Assembly (NCBI GenBank): GCA_013054445.1
Contig: JAAMPI010000485.1
Span: 1-35,477 of the forward strand
From: Cudoniella acicularis
Taxonomy: Eukaryota > Ascomycota > Leotiomycetes > Helotiales > Helotiaceae
DNA: 35,477 bases
Direction of reading: 5' to 3'
The translations under genes and the position numbers were made by a program. Numbering within the stretch: position 1 is the first letter of the stretch; the number at the start of each line of letters is the position of its first letter. This document shows, one piece after another, positions 22,386 to 32,485 of the stretch. The notes below the pieces were generated by a model. That model ran no database searches. It worked only from the letters and a program-made list of their open reading frames with translations, and was not told the origin of the DNA.

Positions 22386-22650
22386 CCCCTTACAATCCAA
22401 CCTCATCCCGTACGCAATAGATCTATCTATTCTTTAATTCGCAACACTTCAAAAGTAAACAACAACAGCGCACGCACAGAACAAGGCTATATATCCAATT
22501 TATATTTCTTACCCTTAACTAATGACCATTGAGATTATATTTTATTCTAACATCGTAGCCATTTTAATTCTTTAAAGTGTTCATGGTGTTTCGCAACCCT
22601 ACCCCCTTCCCCCTCCCCCACGATAACTCGATTAGACCCGTCGTCCCGAG
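22386..22650. other. AT-rich spacer between the two arrays
   Basis: The sequence is AT-rich with a short CCCTTCCCCCTCCCCC tract near 22605. No gene, RNA or repeat copy was recognised. Confidence 0.4.
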
Positions 22651-23120
22651 GCTTTTTGCGAAGTGCAACAAAACTTTCACTGACCGATTTGGGTATATCG
22701 TCTCATCTCTCGAGATATCTCAACTGAAGTGCGAGGTGTTTCACTGCTGAGATAAATGAAGTCTGTAATAATAAAATGTTCGCGGTTTGGGTCTAAACAA
22801 CTCAGTTGTTTAGTGCGATTTCGCAAAAGAGTTCGGGCACCGACGGCCTCTTTCGAACTGCTCGATTTAGAGAGCATGGGAAATTTTGTCGCCCTTCGCA
22901 AAAGTGCTCGGGCACCGACGCTCGGCTCTATTAAGAGAGAGATAGAAGTTGCACTTCGTAAAGGTGCTCGGTTGCCCAAGCTTTTATTCTCCTTCTAATA
23001 AACCGAAGTGGAGTCGTCGGCTTGTCCGAAGCTATTGCGATGTGCAATGAAATTCGTAAGAATTCTCTACCTAATCTGTATGTCGGACCTGCCTGTCCGA
23101 CCCGATTGTGATGTGGAACA
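22651..23120. repeat. Second repeat cluster sharing the same core motif
   Basis: An inverted core copy lies at 22657-22673. Three direct units follow near 22818, 22884 and 22944, each with a core then TCG(C/T)AAA(A)G and TTCGG/CTCGG, and two with GGGCACCGACG. Two inverted, more degenerate copies lie near 23034 and 23105. Spacing of the direct units is about 60-70 bp. The open frames over this region encode repeated RKxxRAP-like peptides on one strand only because the DNA repeats. Confidence 0.65.
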
Positions 23121-23682
23121 AACGATAATTTTAGGCTATTCTATTCTATGCTAGGGTTAATTCTTATATCTTCCTAGAATAAGAGTCGTCTTTATACCAT
23201 TATTTAATCTTATCAGTGTGCATAACCCCATGGTGTTTAGATTGGGATTGCGCCACTATTTTGCAAAGTTAGCATCGCTCCTTCCTCCCCTTTTTAGCTT
23301 CGCTTAGTGAGGGTGTCCGCGTGCCACTACATAATAAGGAAGTCACGGTTGCAAACATCTCCACCTGTACAGAAATTTAAACTCGGTGATGATAAGATTA
23401 AACCTGTGAGAGGGAATTTAGAAGTTGATCCAAGTACAAGCCTACCAATTCATGAAGTGTTTTCAGTCTCATTCTCATTTAATGTACGGAAAAAGCCCGA
23501 GCGCCAGCGGTGTGCAAATCTGCAGTTCCTATGTCCCATGCAAGAACTTGGAATCCAAAACTACGCCACCGTTTCTCTGAACGCCGTGAATATCCGTTTA
23601 ATATATACAATCACCATCGTTCTTCTTGACTCATCAGCGGCATTACTTATCATTACCTGCTCAATTTCAAGCAACCTTCAGA
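23121..23682. other. Spacer downstream of the repeat clusters
   Basis: No supported gene. The plus-strand open frame 23307-23735 overlaps the 3' end of the minus-strand membrane protein gene and has no recognisable domain. Confidence 0.4.
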
Positions 23683-24673
23683 TTAGAAGTTACTTGCTAA
23701 AGGCGCTCTTCGTCCACCCTCCTCTTCATACTTGACTCCATTCACAGTTCTGGCATCATTGGCACCCAGCGTTCTTTGGCTATCAGCTGTTACTCTGCCG
23801 TTAGCATATGCATCGTTTTGCTCCATCTGCAATTCAGTTTCTGCCTCCCCATCTCCGAATCTGTGATCCTTGCTCTTGGTGCGCACGGCCGGGAGGAGGT
23901 CGATGAAGAAAGAGAATACGTAGAATATGAAGATGAAGGCGATGGACCATTCGAGAACAGCTGCCGCATTGTATGTTTTCTTAAAATTCGTAACACCGAA
24001 TGCGATCGCGAGGACGACTTCGATGAGGATAAAGGATAATTTAATCCAGAAAGAGAGGCGGAGAATTTTGTGTTGACGGAAGTCTGAGAGCTTGTTAGGG
24101 TCATAAAACCAAGTAGAAATTGGGGAAAGCTTACGGATTCCAAGTCTTTGGTATTCCCAGCAAATGAAAATGGCAGAAACAACGTATCCAATGATGAATA
24201 GGAGCAGGAAAACGTCATGTAGTGTAGGATGTCTCAGCGTATCGAAGATACTCAAGAGAATCAATCCGCAGGTACCTAGCAGCGCAAAGGCAATGCTCAA
24301 CCAACTCAGAATTTTCTGAAATAGCGAGGTATTTCTCGCCAATCGCCCTTGGTGTCGTAGCCATCTTTCGGAAAGAAAAGAAAGGTCGAGAAATACGGTG
24401 GTTACGCAGGATCCGGCGATGAAGAGGGGTTTGAGACTTTGGGCGCCAATATCGGAGATGTATGCTATCGTTTGGCCCGGGTCCATAGAAGGATACCAAG
24501 GTTCTCCATCAGAAGTCCAACGGATTAGGAGGCCGAGGAGCATGCCAAGCCAGCAAAGGCCGGAGATGACGGGAAAGACCTGTAGTTTATCAGTATGCGC
24601 AATTGGACCTGGAATGAACCGGAATTTCCGGAGCAGAAGGAAGAAGACGAACCCAATAGGAAATTCCCCACAT
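23683..24673 (-). CDS. Frag1/DRAM/Sfk1 family membrane protein
   Basis: Three exons on the minus strand (24673..24653, 24579..24135, 24083..23683) give 288 residues. The 21-nt first exon encodes MWGISYW and joins VFPVISGLCWLGMLLG, a typical start for this family. Six hydrophobic segments are at about 8-28, 57-77, 97-119, 128-149, 166-187 and 199-220. YPSMDPGQTIAYISDIGA and QRLGIHFRQHKILRLSFW are family-like blocks. The second intron (51 bp, GTAAGC...CTCAG) is a multiple of three without a stop, so it can be missed; removing it restores GIHFRQH. The first intron has a weak GTTCGT donor. The C-terminal ~65 residues are hydrophilic. Members act in GPI-anchor lipid remodelling, autophagy or, for yeast Sfk1, PI4-kinase function at the plasma membrane. 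Which applies here is unknown. Confidence 0.9.
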
Positions 24674-26349
24674 CTTAGCTAGCTGCGTGTATTGTGGTTG
24701 TAAACTTATTGGAGTAGAACGGCGCAAGGCTGGAGATGGAGAAGTGGAATGAGCGTGGTTGAATGGTGTAGCACTATTAATATTGTTGTGTTGTGTGAGG
24801 AAGACAATGCTAGGGGCAGAGTCAAGGATAATAAAGTCTGGCCACCTACTCACTGCCTCGTGTGGGCGCGTCTTGGGTTGCTGACCTTGGCAGATCACAA
24901 CCTAGCAAAATGAAGACTCTTCAAATCGAATTTGCGGGCTCTTTGGGCGCTTGTTCGGCCATATGTCTGCGCGTACTCGTAGCCATCTGCCGTTTCTCCC
25001 TGTTGACATCATCTCTGCTGCAAAACTGGCGGTCTTCAACTTCTCCGGTCAGTTTTATGCGTCTCATCCCTGCTCGGATCATTTTGCGGCGGGATGACAT
25101 CACACGCCGACAGTGTAAAGTTGGTGACACTGCCAAGAGCTAATTCTCGCCAAGCACGGTTATTCCCTAATAATTCTCGCTAAGCACGGTTATTCCTAGG
25201 ACATTCTACAGCTCTGCCTCTCCTTACATATAGAGCCAGAGCTCACATGTATTTACTCTTCACGCACTTCTTAATTGAATATCAGAAACCTGACCTTTGA
25301 GCTGTTCGAGGTCTGGCCTCTCACACCAACTTCCTGAACTTCCACGAGTATGTTAGGTCACTGTGCCTACGAGACGTGGTCAAGTCGACGGACGAGGGAT
25401 GGTGAAAGAGAGATGATAAAGGGAAATGACGAAGAGAGAAAAGAAGGAGGGAGATAATGGGTCTTATACATCGGCGTTCATCGGTGCCCCTAAGACACTT
25501 GAGATGACGAGCACCCTTATATCCATATGTTGGAAAGGAAGTTCAACGACCTAGCTGTGTTTACTAAAACAGCATGTAACAATAACCTCCCATGTTAGCT
25601 CCATTAAGAGGTTTCCTTTTTGTCCAAGATAGGGCTTAGCACTATTCAAAAGAATCATAGCACCGGATAAGTGCTAGCGGATCTCGCGGAAGTCGCTGTT
25701 GGGCATTTGCACCACCTACTGCAAGAATAAAGTTATTCTCAACTGCTTTTGGCGCCTACTTTATCACCGACAACTGATCAAGTAGGTTGTGTGGGCATTG
25801 CACCATTATGCATGTCGGCCAAATCCGCTTTGATTGGGTTTAAGTAAGAGTCAGCTTAGCCAGTAAGGTTGAGTTTGAATGAGGGATTGAAGCATACAAG
25901 TCAATTGAATGAGCGGAGAACATGCGCCAGTTCCTCAATGTCATGCAAAGAAGTGCATTTAATATCTTCTTTCGTCTGCTAAGTAGAGAATTTCGTGTTT
26001 GAAAAGGTCTATTTTCAAGCCTAGGGTACTAAAGCATGAGGATAGCTGAGCAAAACATTTGGCCCTTGAGCTAACACCTCGATTGTCACTTAAGTGAAGA
26101 ATCGATGGTTTATTGTCGCCGGGTCAAGGGCATAAATGGCGTGGCCCCGGCCAATCGCTTATGTAATATCTCAATCTTGGCATTGAGCTGATCCTATCCT
26201 TGTCACAACATCGGACCTAAACAACTTGAAGCCATCAATCCCCGACCGCTCACACAGTCAAAAACTAACCGTCATCTTCCCTACGGCTTGAACTCCTGCT
26301 GGTCAGCGACTTAAGGGCCGTTCCTTATTTTCCAGTAGCAATTCGCACA
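24674..26349. other. Divergent intergenic region
   Basis: This 1.7-kb gap lies between the Frag1/Sfk1-like gene (-) and the Aurora kinase (+). It contains a 30-bp exact-period tandem duplication at 25141-25200 and purine-rich stretches near 25380-25460. The open frames here lack domains. Both promoters must lie inside it. Confidence 0.45.
25141..25200 (+). repeat. Two-copy 30-bp tandem repeat
   Basis: TAATTCTCGC(C/T)AAGCACGGTTATTCC occurs at 25141 and again at 25171 with only a few differences. Confidence 0.8.
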
Positions 26350-27790
26350 ATGATAAGTCGCACTCTCGAAACGCGTTTTGAGAGCCTGTCTGTCAACGAT
26401 AACAAGAATGATCCGAGTGATGGAAAGACAACGTATCTGAAATCCAAGGTTTAGATTTCAGCTCACCATTGCAAGCATATGCTAATATACACGCGCAGAC
26501 TATAGCGTCATTGAGCACACAGTTATCCCAAAGCTCCAATCAATCAAACTACCTTCTAAAGGTTGCGCTAGAGAATAACAGTAACTCACCCCTTCGAAAA
26601 CCCGCTGCTGATTCTGCAAGATCAAAGGGATCAGAAGAATCAGCCGACGCCAGCAAAAATTCCTACCCAACATCCAAGGCACCTCCTGCAACTCCAAAAC
26701 AATTCCATCTCGGTATGTTCGAAATTGGACGCCCTTTAGGGAAAGGAAAATTTGGGCGTGTATACCTAGCTAGGGAACGAAAAAGTGGCTTTGTTTGCGC
26801 ACTCAAGGTTCTTTATAAGAATGAAATCAGAAAGGGTGGAGTCGAGACACAAGTTCGACGCGAAATTGAGATTCAATCTAATCTTAGACATCCCAACATT
26901 CTTCAACTTTACGGCCATTTCCACGACAGTAAACGGATATTCTTGATTTTGGAGTTTGCAGGGAAGGGAGAACTTTATAAGCATCTAACGCGCGAGGAGC
27001 GATTCCCGGAATGGAAAGCTGCCCAATATATCGCCCAGATGGCACAAGCGTTGCAATTCTGCCACAAGAAGCATGTTATACATCGGGATATTAAGCCGGA
27101 AAATATTCTTGTTGGAACTCACGGCGAGCTTAAGATTGCAGGTACGTTATACTCTCGTTGTTTTCAATTCGCGTTACCAGCCCTACGCTAAGAGCAGAGC
27201 TCGCAAATCATGTCATAAGTGGCACTTACAACGTGCTGCAAGAGCCCTCAACTCCTCACTAAACACTTCTGGCAAAATATATACTGATTTTCTGACAGAT
27301 TTTGGATGGAGTGTTCATACACCGAGCAACCGAAGACAAACCATGTGTGGGACTTTAGACTACCTGCCACCAGAGATAGTTCGACAGCAGTGGTATAGTG
27401 CGAAAGTCGATTTGTGGAGCCTGGGAGTCTTAATGTATGAGTTTCTGGTGGGGCGTGCACCGTTCGAGGACTCTGTGGTCCTTACGCATAGGAGAATTGT
27501 TCGTTGTGAATACGATGTACCGAATTTCGTGTCACGGGAAGCCAAAGATCTCATCGCGAAAGTAAGTTAACTTTTTATATACCTAATAACTAAATCCATT
27601 TCTGACATTTCAGCTTCTGGTTGTTTCTCCGGAAATGCGAATTTCGCTCGAGGAGCTTCAAGAGCACCCGTGGATAGTCAAGTACTGCATAGACGGGGAG
27701 CGGGCTAGCATGAGGAAGTCGAAAAAGACCAGTGGCAAATGTTCTTCTGATAGCCCCAGTAATCAAATGATTTCGGGAGTCAGCGAGTAA
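26350..27790 (+). CDS. Aurora-type serine/threonine kinase
   Basis: Four exons, 26350..26448, 26499..27141, 27299..27561 and 27614..27790, give 393 residues. Introns of 50, 157 and 52 bp are GT-AG, the first with a GCTAAT branch site. The kinase domain starts near residue 106: glycine loop GKGKFG (114-119), ATP lysine K136 in ALKVL, catalytic HRD (227-229), DFG (247-249), activation-loop Thr261 in [15 protein letters not shown], and DLWSLG. FGWSVH and the [12 protein letters not shown] block are diagnostic of Aurora kinases, which with INCENP and survivin homologues correct kinetochore attachments. The N-terminal ~105 residues are short and Ser/Asn-rich. The segment after PPE is shorter than I recall in fungal orthologues, and SPEMRIS replaces the more usual DPEKRI. 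It may be the sole Aurora or a diverged paralogue. Confidence 0.93.
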
Positions 27791-27942
27791 TCAAGAAGTT
27801 CGAGACTTAGCGAGTAAGCAAGGAGTTTGGACCTGGAGTTATGCTACGTCACATGTGTGGCGATTTCCAGCTTGTTACTGGCTTTAGATCATTACCACCA
27901 CCTTCAATATGACTACAATCATGAGACTTCCCTTGTGACATA
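27791..27942. other. Aurora 3' flank
   Basis: A short spacer between the Aurora stop codon and the MITE. It likely contains the 3' UTR. Confidence 0.4.
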
Positions 27943-28356
27943 CTATCCCCCCCCCCCTTGAATAAAGGTTATTTTGCCACTTTGGTTGCCACTTTATCAC
28001 AACCTGAAGCACTCCACTTATAATTCCACTGCCTGCCTTTTCACCTCTTTCGCGAGTACTATAGGAGACAAATATCATTAATTTTTAGGCGGTCGGAAAG
28101 TTCTGAAAAAGAAGGGTAAATAAACTTTCCCTTTATTAAAGAATCCTATCGAAGGAATAGGATTTATATATATTTTAAGTATATAATTACAGGGTAAACT
28201 AATCGTAGGGATAGCTTCAATTGTGTCAGTATTGCCTTTCTAGGCGACTCTAGACAGAAACCAGGTGCCTGGTGGAGAGAGAAGTGGGGTGCAACAAGGT
28301 GGTATTACAGTGGCAAGCAAAGTGGCAAAATAACCTTTATTCAGGGGGGGGGATAG
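27943..28356. mobile_element. MITE (non-autonomous DNA transposon) with long terminal inverted repeats
   Basis: The left end reads CTATC, C10, TTGAATAAAGG, then TTATTTTGCCACTTTG and TTGCCACT. The reverse complement of the right end reads CTATC, C8, TGAATAAAGG and the same continuation, so the terminal inverted repeats are about 50 bp with few differences. Both ends are flanked by TA (27941-27942 and 28357-28358), the target duplication of Tc1/mariner-pogo elements. The 414-bp element has no transposase frame. The interior includes an AT-rich part (28100-28190). The C/G runs differ in length between the ends. It lies between the Aurora gene and the CDK7-type kinase gene and interrupts neither. 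Confidence 0.88.
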
Positions 28357-28358
28357 TA

Positions 28359-28682
28359 TAAGAAGAGTTTGATCAGTGTTTTAACTCGAAATTAATGTAC
28401 CGTGTACTAGCTTTCTTTTAGGTTAAGAGAGAGGATCTAGGCCTAGCACAGTTGAGCCACACTTGACATGCGCCACAAAAGCATCGTCAAAGCAAGTGAT
28501 ACTTGAGGCAAATGATCACGCTTTTCAGCCTTGTGGACTTTTGCGACAGCCGCGTCGCAACATCATTGTTAATACCCTCCCCTATCAAAGACAACAGGTC
28601 TCAACGCCAATCCTGACGACCTGCGAGACTCCCGTTCAAGCTATGCAATAGCTCGCACTGAGCCCTTTCTCCTCCGTTCGTC
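28359..28682. other. Promoter region of the CDK7-type kinase gene
   Basis: A 324-bp stretch between the MITE and the start codon at 28683. The MITE insertion therefore lies about 330 bp upstream of this gene's start. No specific site is assigned. Confidence 0.45.
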
Positions 28683-29930
28683 ATGGCGTACTCACCTCTT
28701 GTCGTTCCTGGCTCTGCAGACAAAAGCGCGGCAACTACCAAGTCAAAGCTATCGAATACGGTCGTCTCTTCAAATGCGCCTACCCCTGAAGCTGGACAGT
28801 CCAGCAATGGCGCAGGAAATGATCTCGCGGAGCAGATGAACGAAGATGAGAAGCAGAAATATATAAAAGGTTAGATTTCCCCCCGAAGTTCAAACCTCCG
28901 CTAACATTCCCTAGGCAAAAAACTTGGAGAAGGGACTTATGCGAACGTCTACCTTGGTCATCTCCGAGACTCTCCGAGTACCCTCGTCGCTATCAAGAAA
29001 ATAAAAGTCCAAAAGGAATATACAGAGGGCATGGCCCCTGACGCCATCCGCGAATTGAAGCACCTCCAAGAACTCTCACACCCCAATATAATATCCCTCC
29101 TATCCGTCTTCTCCTCAAAAGACCAAAACCTCAATCTCGTCCTCGAATTTTTACCCCTTGGCGATCTCGAAATGCTCATCAAAGATGTGGATGGAGTACG
29201 CTACGGTGCAGCAGATATAAAAGCTTGGATGGGGATGTTGACACGCGCAATCTGGTTTTGTCACGAGAATTTCGTATTACATCGAGATATCAAGCCCAAC
29301 AATTTACTTATTGCCGCAGATGGAGAGGTCAAATTAGCAGATTTCGGTTTGGCAAGATCATTTTCTGATCCTTACAGAGTCATGACTTCAAATGTCATTA
29401 CACGATGGTACCGACCTCCAGAGCTACTTTTCGGAGCAAAGCATTATTCTGGAGCTGTTGATATCTGGAGTGTGGGTTTGGTATTTGCAGAACTCGTTAT
29501 TCGAACCCCTTACATGGCAGGTGATACCGAAGTCCACCAGGTAAATTTAATATGTCAAGCTATTGGAACGCCGAACGAAGACAACTGGCCAGGGGTATCT
29601 AAACTCCCCGAATACACGGTTCCCGAACCCCCAAACCCCATCAGAGGGCGAGATCACTACCTGGGCACCTTCGGCACAGCAGGACCAGAGGGTGTAGATC
29701 TTTTGATGAAGACGCTCATTCTTGATCCGAGGAAAAGGATTACAGCAAGGGAGATGCTAGAACATAAATGGTGGAGCTCGGATCCTAAACCAACGAGGAA
29801 GGAGGAATTACCGAAAAAAAGCGGAGGTGAGGCAAAGCTGGGAGAGGATTTGAAGAGGCGGCCAGGCATATTGGATGATGAGAGAAGTGCGAGGGTAGCC
29901 CGGAAGTTGGATTTTGGGGGGATGAAGTGA
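28683..29930 (+). CDS. CDK7/Kin28-type cyclin-dependent kinase
   Basis: Two exons, 28683..28869 and 28915..29930, are joined across a 45-bp intron with a CTAAC branch site, giving 400 residues. The first ~58 residues are a Ser/Ala-rich extension. The kinase domain has GEGTYANV (67-74), ATP lysine K90, the MAPDAIRELKHLQEL helix in the PSTAIRE position, HRD (185-187), DFG (205-207), and T-loop Thr220 in MTSNVITRWYRPPELLFG. The IRELK-LQEL, KPNNLL and TRWYR-PELLFG patterns point to the Kin28/CDK7 branch. This is the TFIIH kinase that phosphorylates the RNA polymerase II C-terminal domain with cyclin H and Mat1. The C-terminal ~65 residues are basic and Lys/Arg/Asp-rich. Another CDK subgroup is unlikely but not excluded. 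Confidence 0.93.
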
Positions 29931-30327
29931 CGGAATGTAAAGAGGTTTTTTTTTGGCGTTAAGGGGAACGCATTGCGGAGGTTCTAGGTGCTATCTATCT
30001 ACAGGCGCAAAAAGACTTTGCCACACAAAAATTGCTAGGAGCTCTAGAGCATATATCAATATTGAGCAATCCAAAGAATGGATAATCAATGGGATGCATG
30101 TGTCAATAGTATAACAGCTAGCGTACATTCTCCAGGAGCGAGTCACCCTTATTCAATCGAGTCCGTCACGTGTCATCGCGACAGCATAAAACGCGAAACA
30201 CGACCCCGCCCTTTCTAAACCTTCTTCCAGTCGAACATTTGCTCAATTCATCAATGAGAAAGACAACATCCTGAATTGTCTCTAACTGGTCCGGAAAATA
30301 CTTCCAACCCACCCTACTCTACCAAAA
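29931..30327. other. Intergenic region between CDK7-type and MYND genes
   Basis: The first part carries a T9 run at 29945-29953 just after the stop codon, in the presumed 3' UTR. The rest is probably the promoter of the MYND gene. No other feature is seen. Confidence 0.45.
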
Positions 30328-30933
30328 ATGACAACCAACACTGCCCTCCATGAATTCAAAATGACCCACAGCACGTGGCCCACCACCACCGCCTCCCCCG
30401 AAAACCCTATCGTCAGCCCCCTCTCCCTCCTCCTCTGCCGCTACCCCCTAGGCGGCTACCTCTCCAACCCCAACTTTTCGCTCATCTACTCGCGCCCAAA
30501 CCCTTACGACGAATACGTCGACCCCCTCTACGCCGTGCTCACTTGCGGCTCCAACGTGCCCATTGACCGCCCCAAGAAAAAAGGCGCACAAACCTTCTGG
30601 ATGAAAACCTACAGTGAGAATAAGGGATTATTAGAGGTCTTAGAGGAGGCGGAGATTTTGAAAAGGACGGGTCAGACGGAGAAACAGGGGTTTGTTACGA
30701 TGGTGGCGGTGGAGACGTGTTTAGTGAATGGGCAGTGGGCGCAGGTTTGTCATAATCAAATGTGTGGGAGGAGAGAACAGTTGGGTGAGGAGGAGGGGAG
30801 AATGTTGAGGTGTGTGAGGTGTAAGGATGCGTATTATTGTGATGCGGAGTGTCAGAAGGAGGATTGGCCGGAGCATAAGGGGAGGTGTTCAACACTTAAG
30901 GAGGCTGCTGAGTATAGGTCGGCGCTTGAGTAG
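30328..30933 (+). CDS. MYND zinc-finger protein
   Basis: A single-exon frame of 201 residues. The C-terminal MYND finger is complete: C141, C146, C162, C165, C171, C175, H183 and C187, with the spacing CxxxxC...CxxC...YYC...C...H...C and the block CKDAYYCDAECQKEDWPEHK. MYND fingers bind zinc and proline-rich partner peptides. The N-terminal ~130 residues show no domain I recognise, and the partner is unknown. Met12 (30361) is an alternative start. Base composition changes abruptly within the gene: to about 30590 the coding strand is C-rich, after about 30610 it is G-rich, so open frames on other strands are artefacts of skew. The protein is probably nuclear or cytosolic, with no signal peptide. 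Confidence 0.88.
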   Translation: MTTNTALHEFKMTHSTWPTTTASPENPIVSPLSLLLCRYPLGGYLSNPNFSLIYSRPNPYDEYVDPLYAVLTCGSNVPIDRPKKKGAQTFWMKTYSENKGLLEVLEEAEILKRTGQTEKQGFVTMVAVETCLVNGQWAQVCHNQMCGRREQLGEEEGRMLRCVRCKDAYYCDAECQKEDWPEHKGRCSTLKEAAEYRSALE

Positions 30934-31278
30934 GATACATTTTGATCACATAGACAGAAAATGAGCTGAAAGGCGGTACGCTTAAGGACATGGCATAGAA
31001 TAGGTTGGCAATTGATTAAGATATCTTGGCCCGGTCTAGACAAGCCACACAGGGCAACGCGAAGGATAACATACTCAAGAGAGCACTCGGGATCCCGCAG
31101 AAAAGGGGTCTTTAATTTATCAGGGTGCCCTTTCCGGGCTGAATATAGAGCATGCTGAAAGAATGCTATTCGGAGCTTTTCAGCCACCTACGGAACAAGT
31201 CTGCAATGGATCAATATCCAGATCATCATATACCAGTTTATACTATTTGGACCATTCTTTGAACCCAACAGCGACCCT
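30934..31278. other. Convergent 3' region
   Basis: A 345-bp gap where the MYND gene and the sialidase-like gene end facing each other. It likely holds both 3' UTRs. No further structure was recognised. Confidence 0.45.
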
Positions 31279-32485
31279 TCAATAACACTTCAAGCTTATC
31301 TTCCGAGTCTTACATCCTCCATGATCAAGCAACACCAGCACGTTCGAATCATCCAAACTGATGATACCACCCCAAAAGCTATCTGGCGGTCCAACAATCA
31401 TCTTATTCTCCCAACGTCCCGGCCTACCAACAAGGGTTTTCAAACACATCCCATTTCCGTCCTCATCAGTCTGAAAACTTACAATCAAAACGCCTCCGCA
31501 ATTTGCTATTTGAGGAGCAGCAGCCACTCCTCTCGGAGCACGGTATATGAGTTGGCGATGTGCCCAAGTTTTGCCATCATCTTCAGAATATCAATCATTA
31601 GTCAAGTATTTTGAAAAGAGCTTTAGGAGGAAATAAGAGGAGGTACACATACCAGGCGAAATAACGGATTTAATATGCATCGGACCCTCCTCATCCGTTT
31701 CAAACACAGCAACCAATTGATTACCAAACTCCACAAGGCCCAACATTCCATCTCTAGCGATGATTCCATAACCTGAGAACGCGATTACTTCACCCCAGGT
31801 CGCGCCCCCGTCATGAGAGATGCGTTGGATGGAGTCCTGATCGTGGCAGCCGTTTTCTCGCGAGTAGTAGAGCTGGAGAGAGCCATCTTTTGCGAGTCGC
31901 ATGAAGGGCTCCCAGAGGCCTTTTTCTGAGTGCGAACTCTGAATCCAAAAACACTGTTAGACTGCGGTGCACGGGAGGATGCATTTGAGAGGAGACAAAA
32001 TGGATGGTGCGAATGTACCTCTTCGGCCGTTGAAAGGTATTTCCAACACCTCCCGCCGTCTTCAGATACACAGATCGTAATTCGGAAATGCACATATCCG
32101 CCGTCCGAGTTCTTGGAATGGTTTCTGAAGGCGCAGAGCACAATTCCATTTTGCAATTGGATGACGAATGGATTATCGATGTCGCCGACTCCTCGTATTA
32201 CCTGTCATTCTTCCCAGTCAATTTCGATATCTTCCTTCTATTTTCGATTTTCAACCCAAAATGGGGTAGACGTACCTCACCAAAACCCCTCCAATTCAAC
32301 CCCTCATCCGTACTCCTCGTTGTCACAATAACATTCTCTCCATTCTGAAGAGCGGTATGCGTGCCTAAAAGTGAGCCATCATTGAGTCTCGTCGCTCGTG
32401 GATATGTTCCGTGACCCATGTGACACAGGTCAGAACTGCATGCGAATTCTTCCATCTTTTTGTTGTTTGGTGACACAGTTAGCAT
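31279..32485 (-). CDS. BNR/Asp-box sialidase-like protein
   Basis: Four exons on the minus strand (32485..32276, 32201..32019, 31938..31653, 31580..31279) give 326 residues. Introns are 74, 80 and 72 bp. Four Asp-box motifs are visible: STDEGLNW (58-65), SEDGGRCW (116-123), SHDGGATW (172-179) and SPDDGKTW (225-232), as in six-bladed sialidase beta-propellers. Conserved-looking GTYPRATRLNDGSLL, FRNHSKN, YYSREN and ARDGM follow the pattern of fungal and bacterial BNR exo-glycosidase-like proteins. The substrate is unknown. The start is uncertain: 32485 is the only in-frame ATG before an upstream stop at 32615-32617, yet the frame stays open above it. No signal peptide is attached, although relatives are often secreted. 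A missing 5' exon or a truncated gene is possible. Confidence 0.85.

Noticed and set aside
22756..22998. Open frames with repeated RKxxRAP-like peptides
   Set aside because: The peptide repeats follow from the DNA repeats. There is no consistent start, domain or splice signal.
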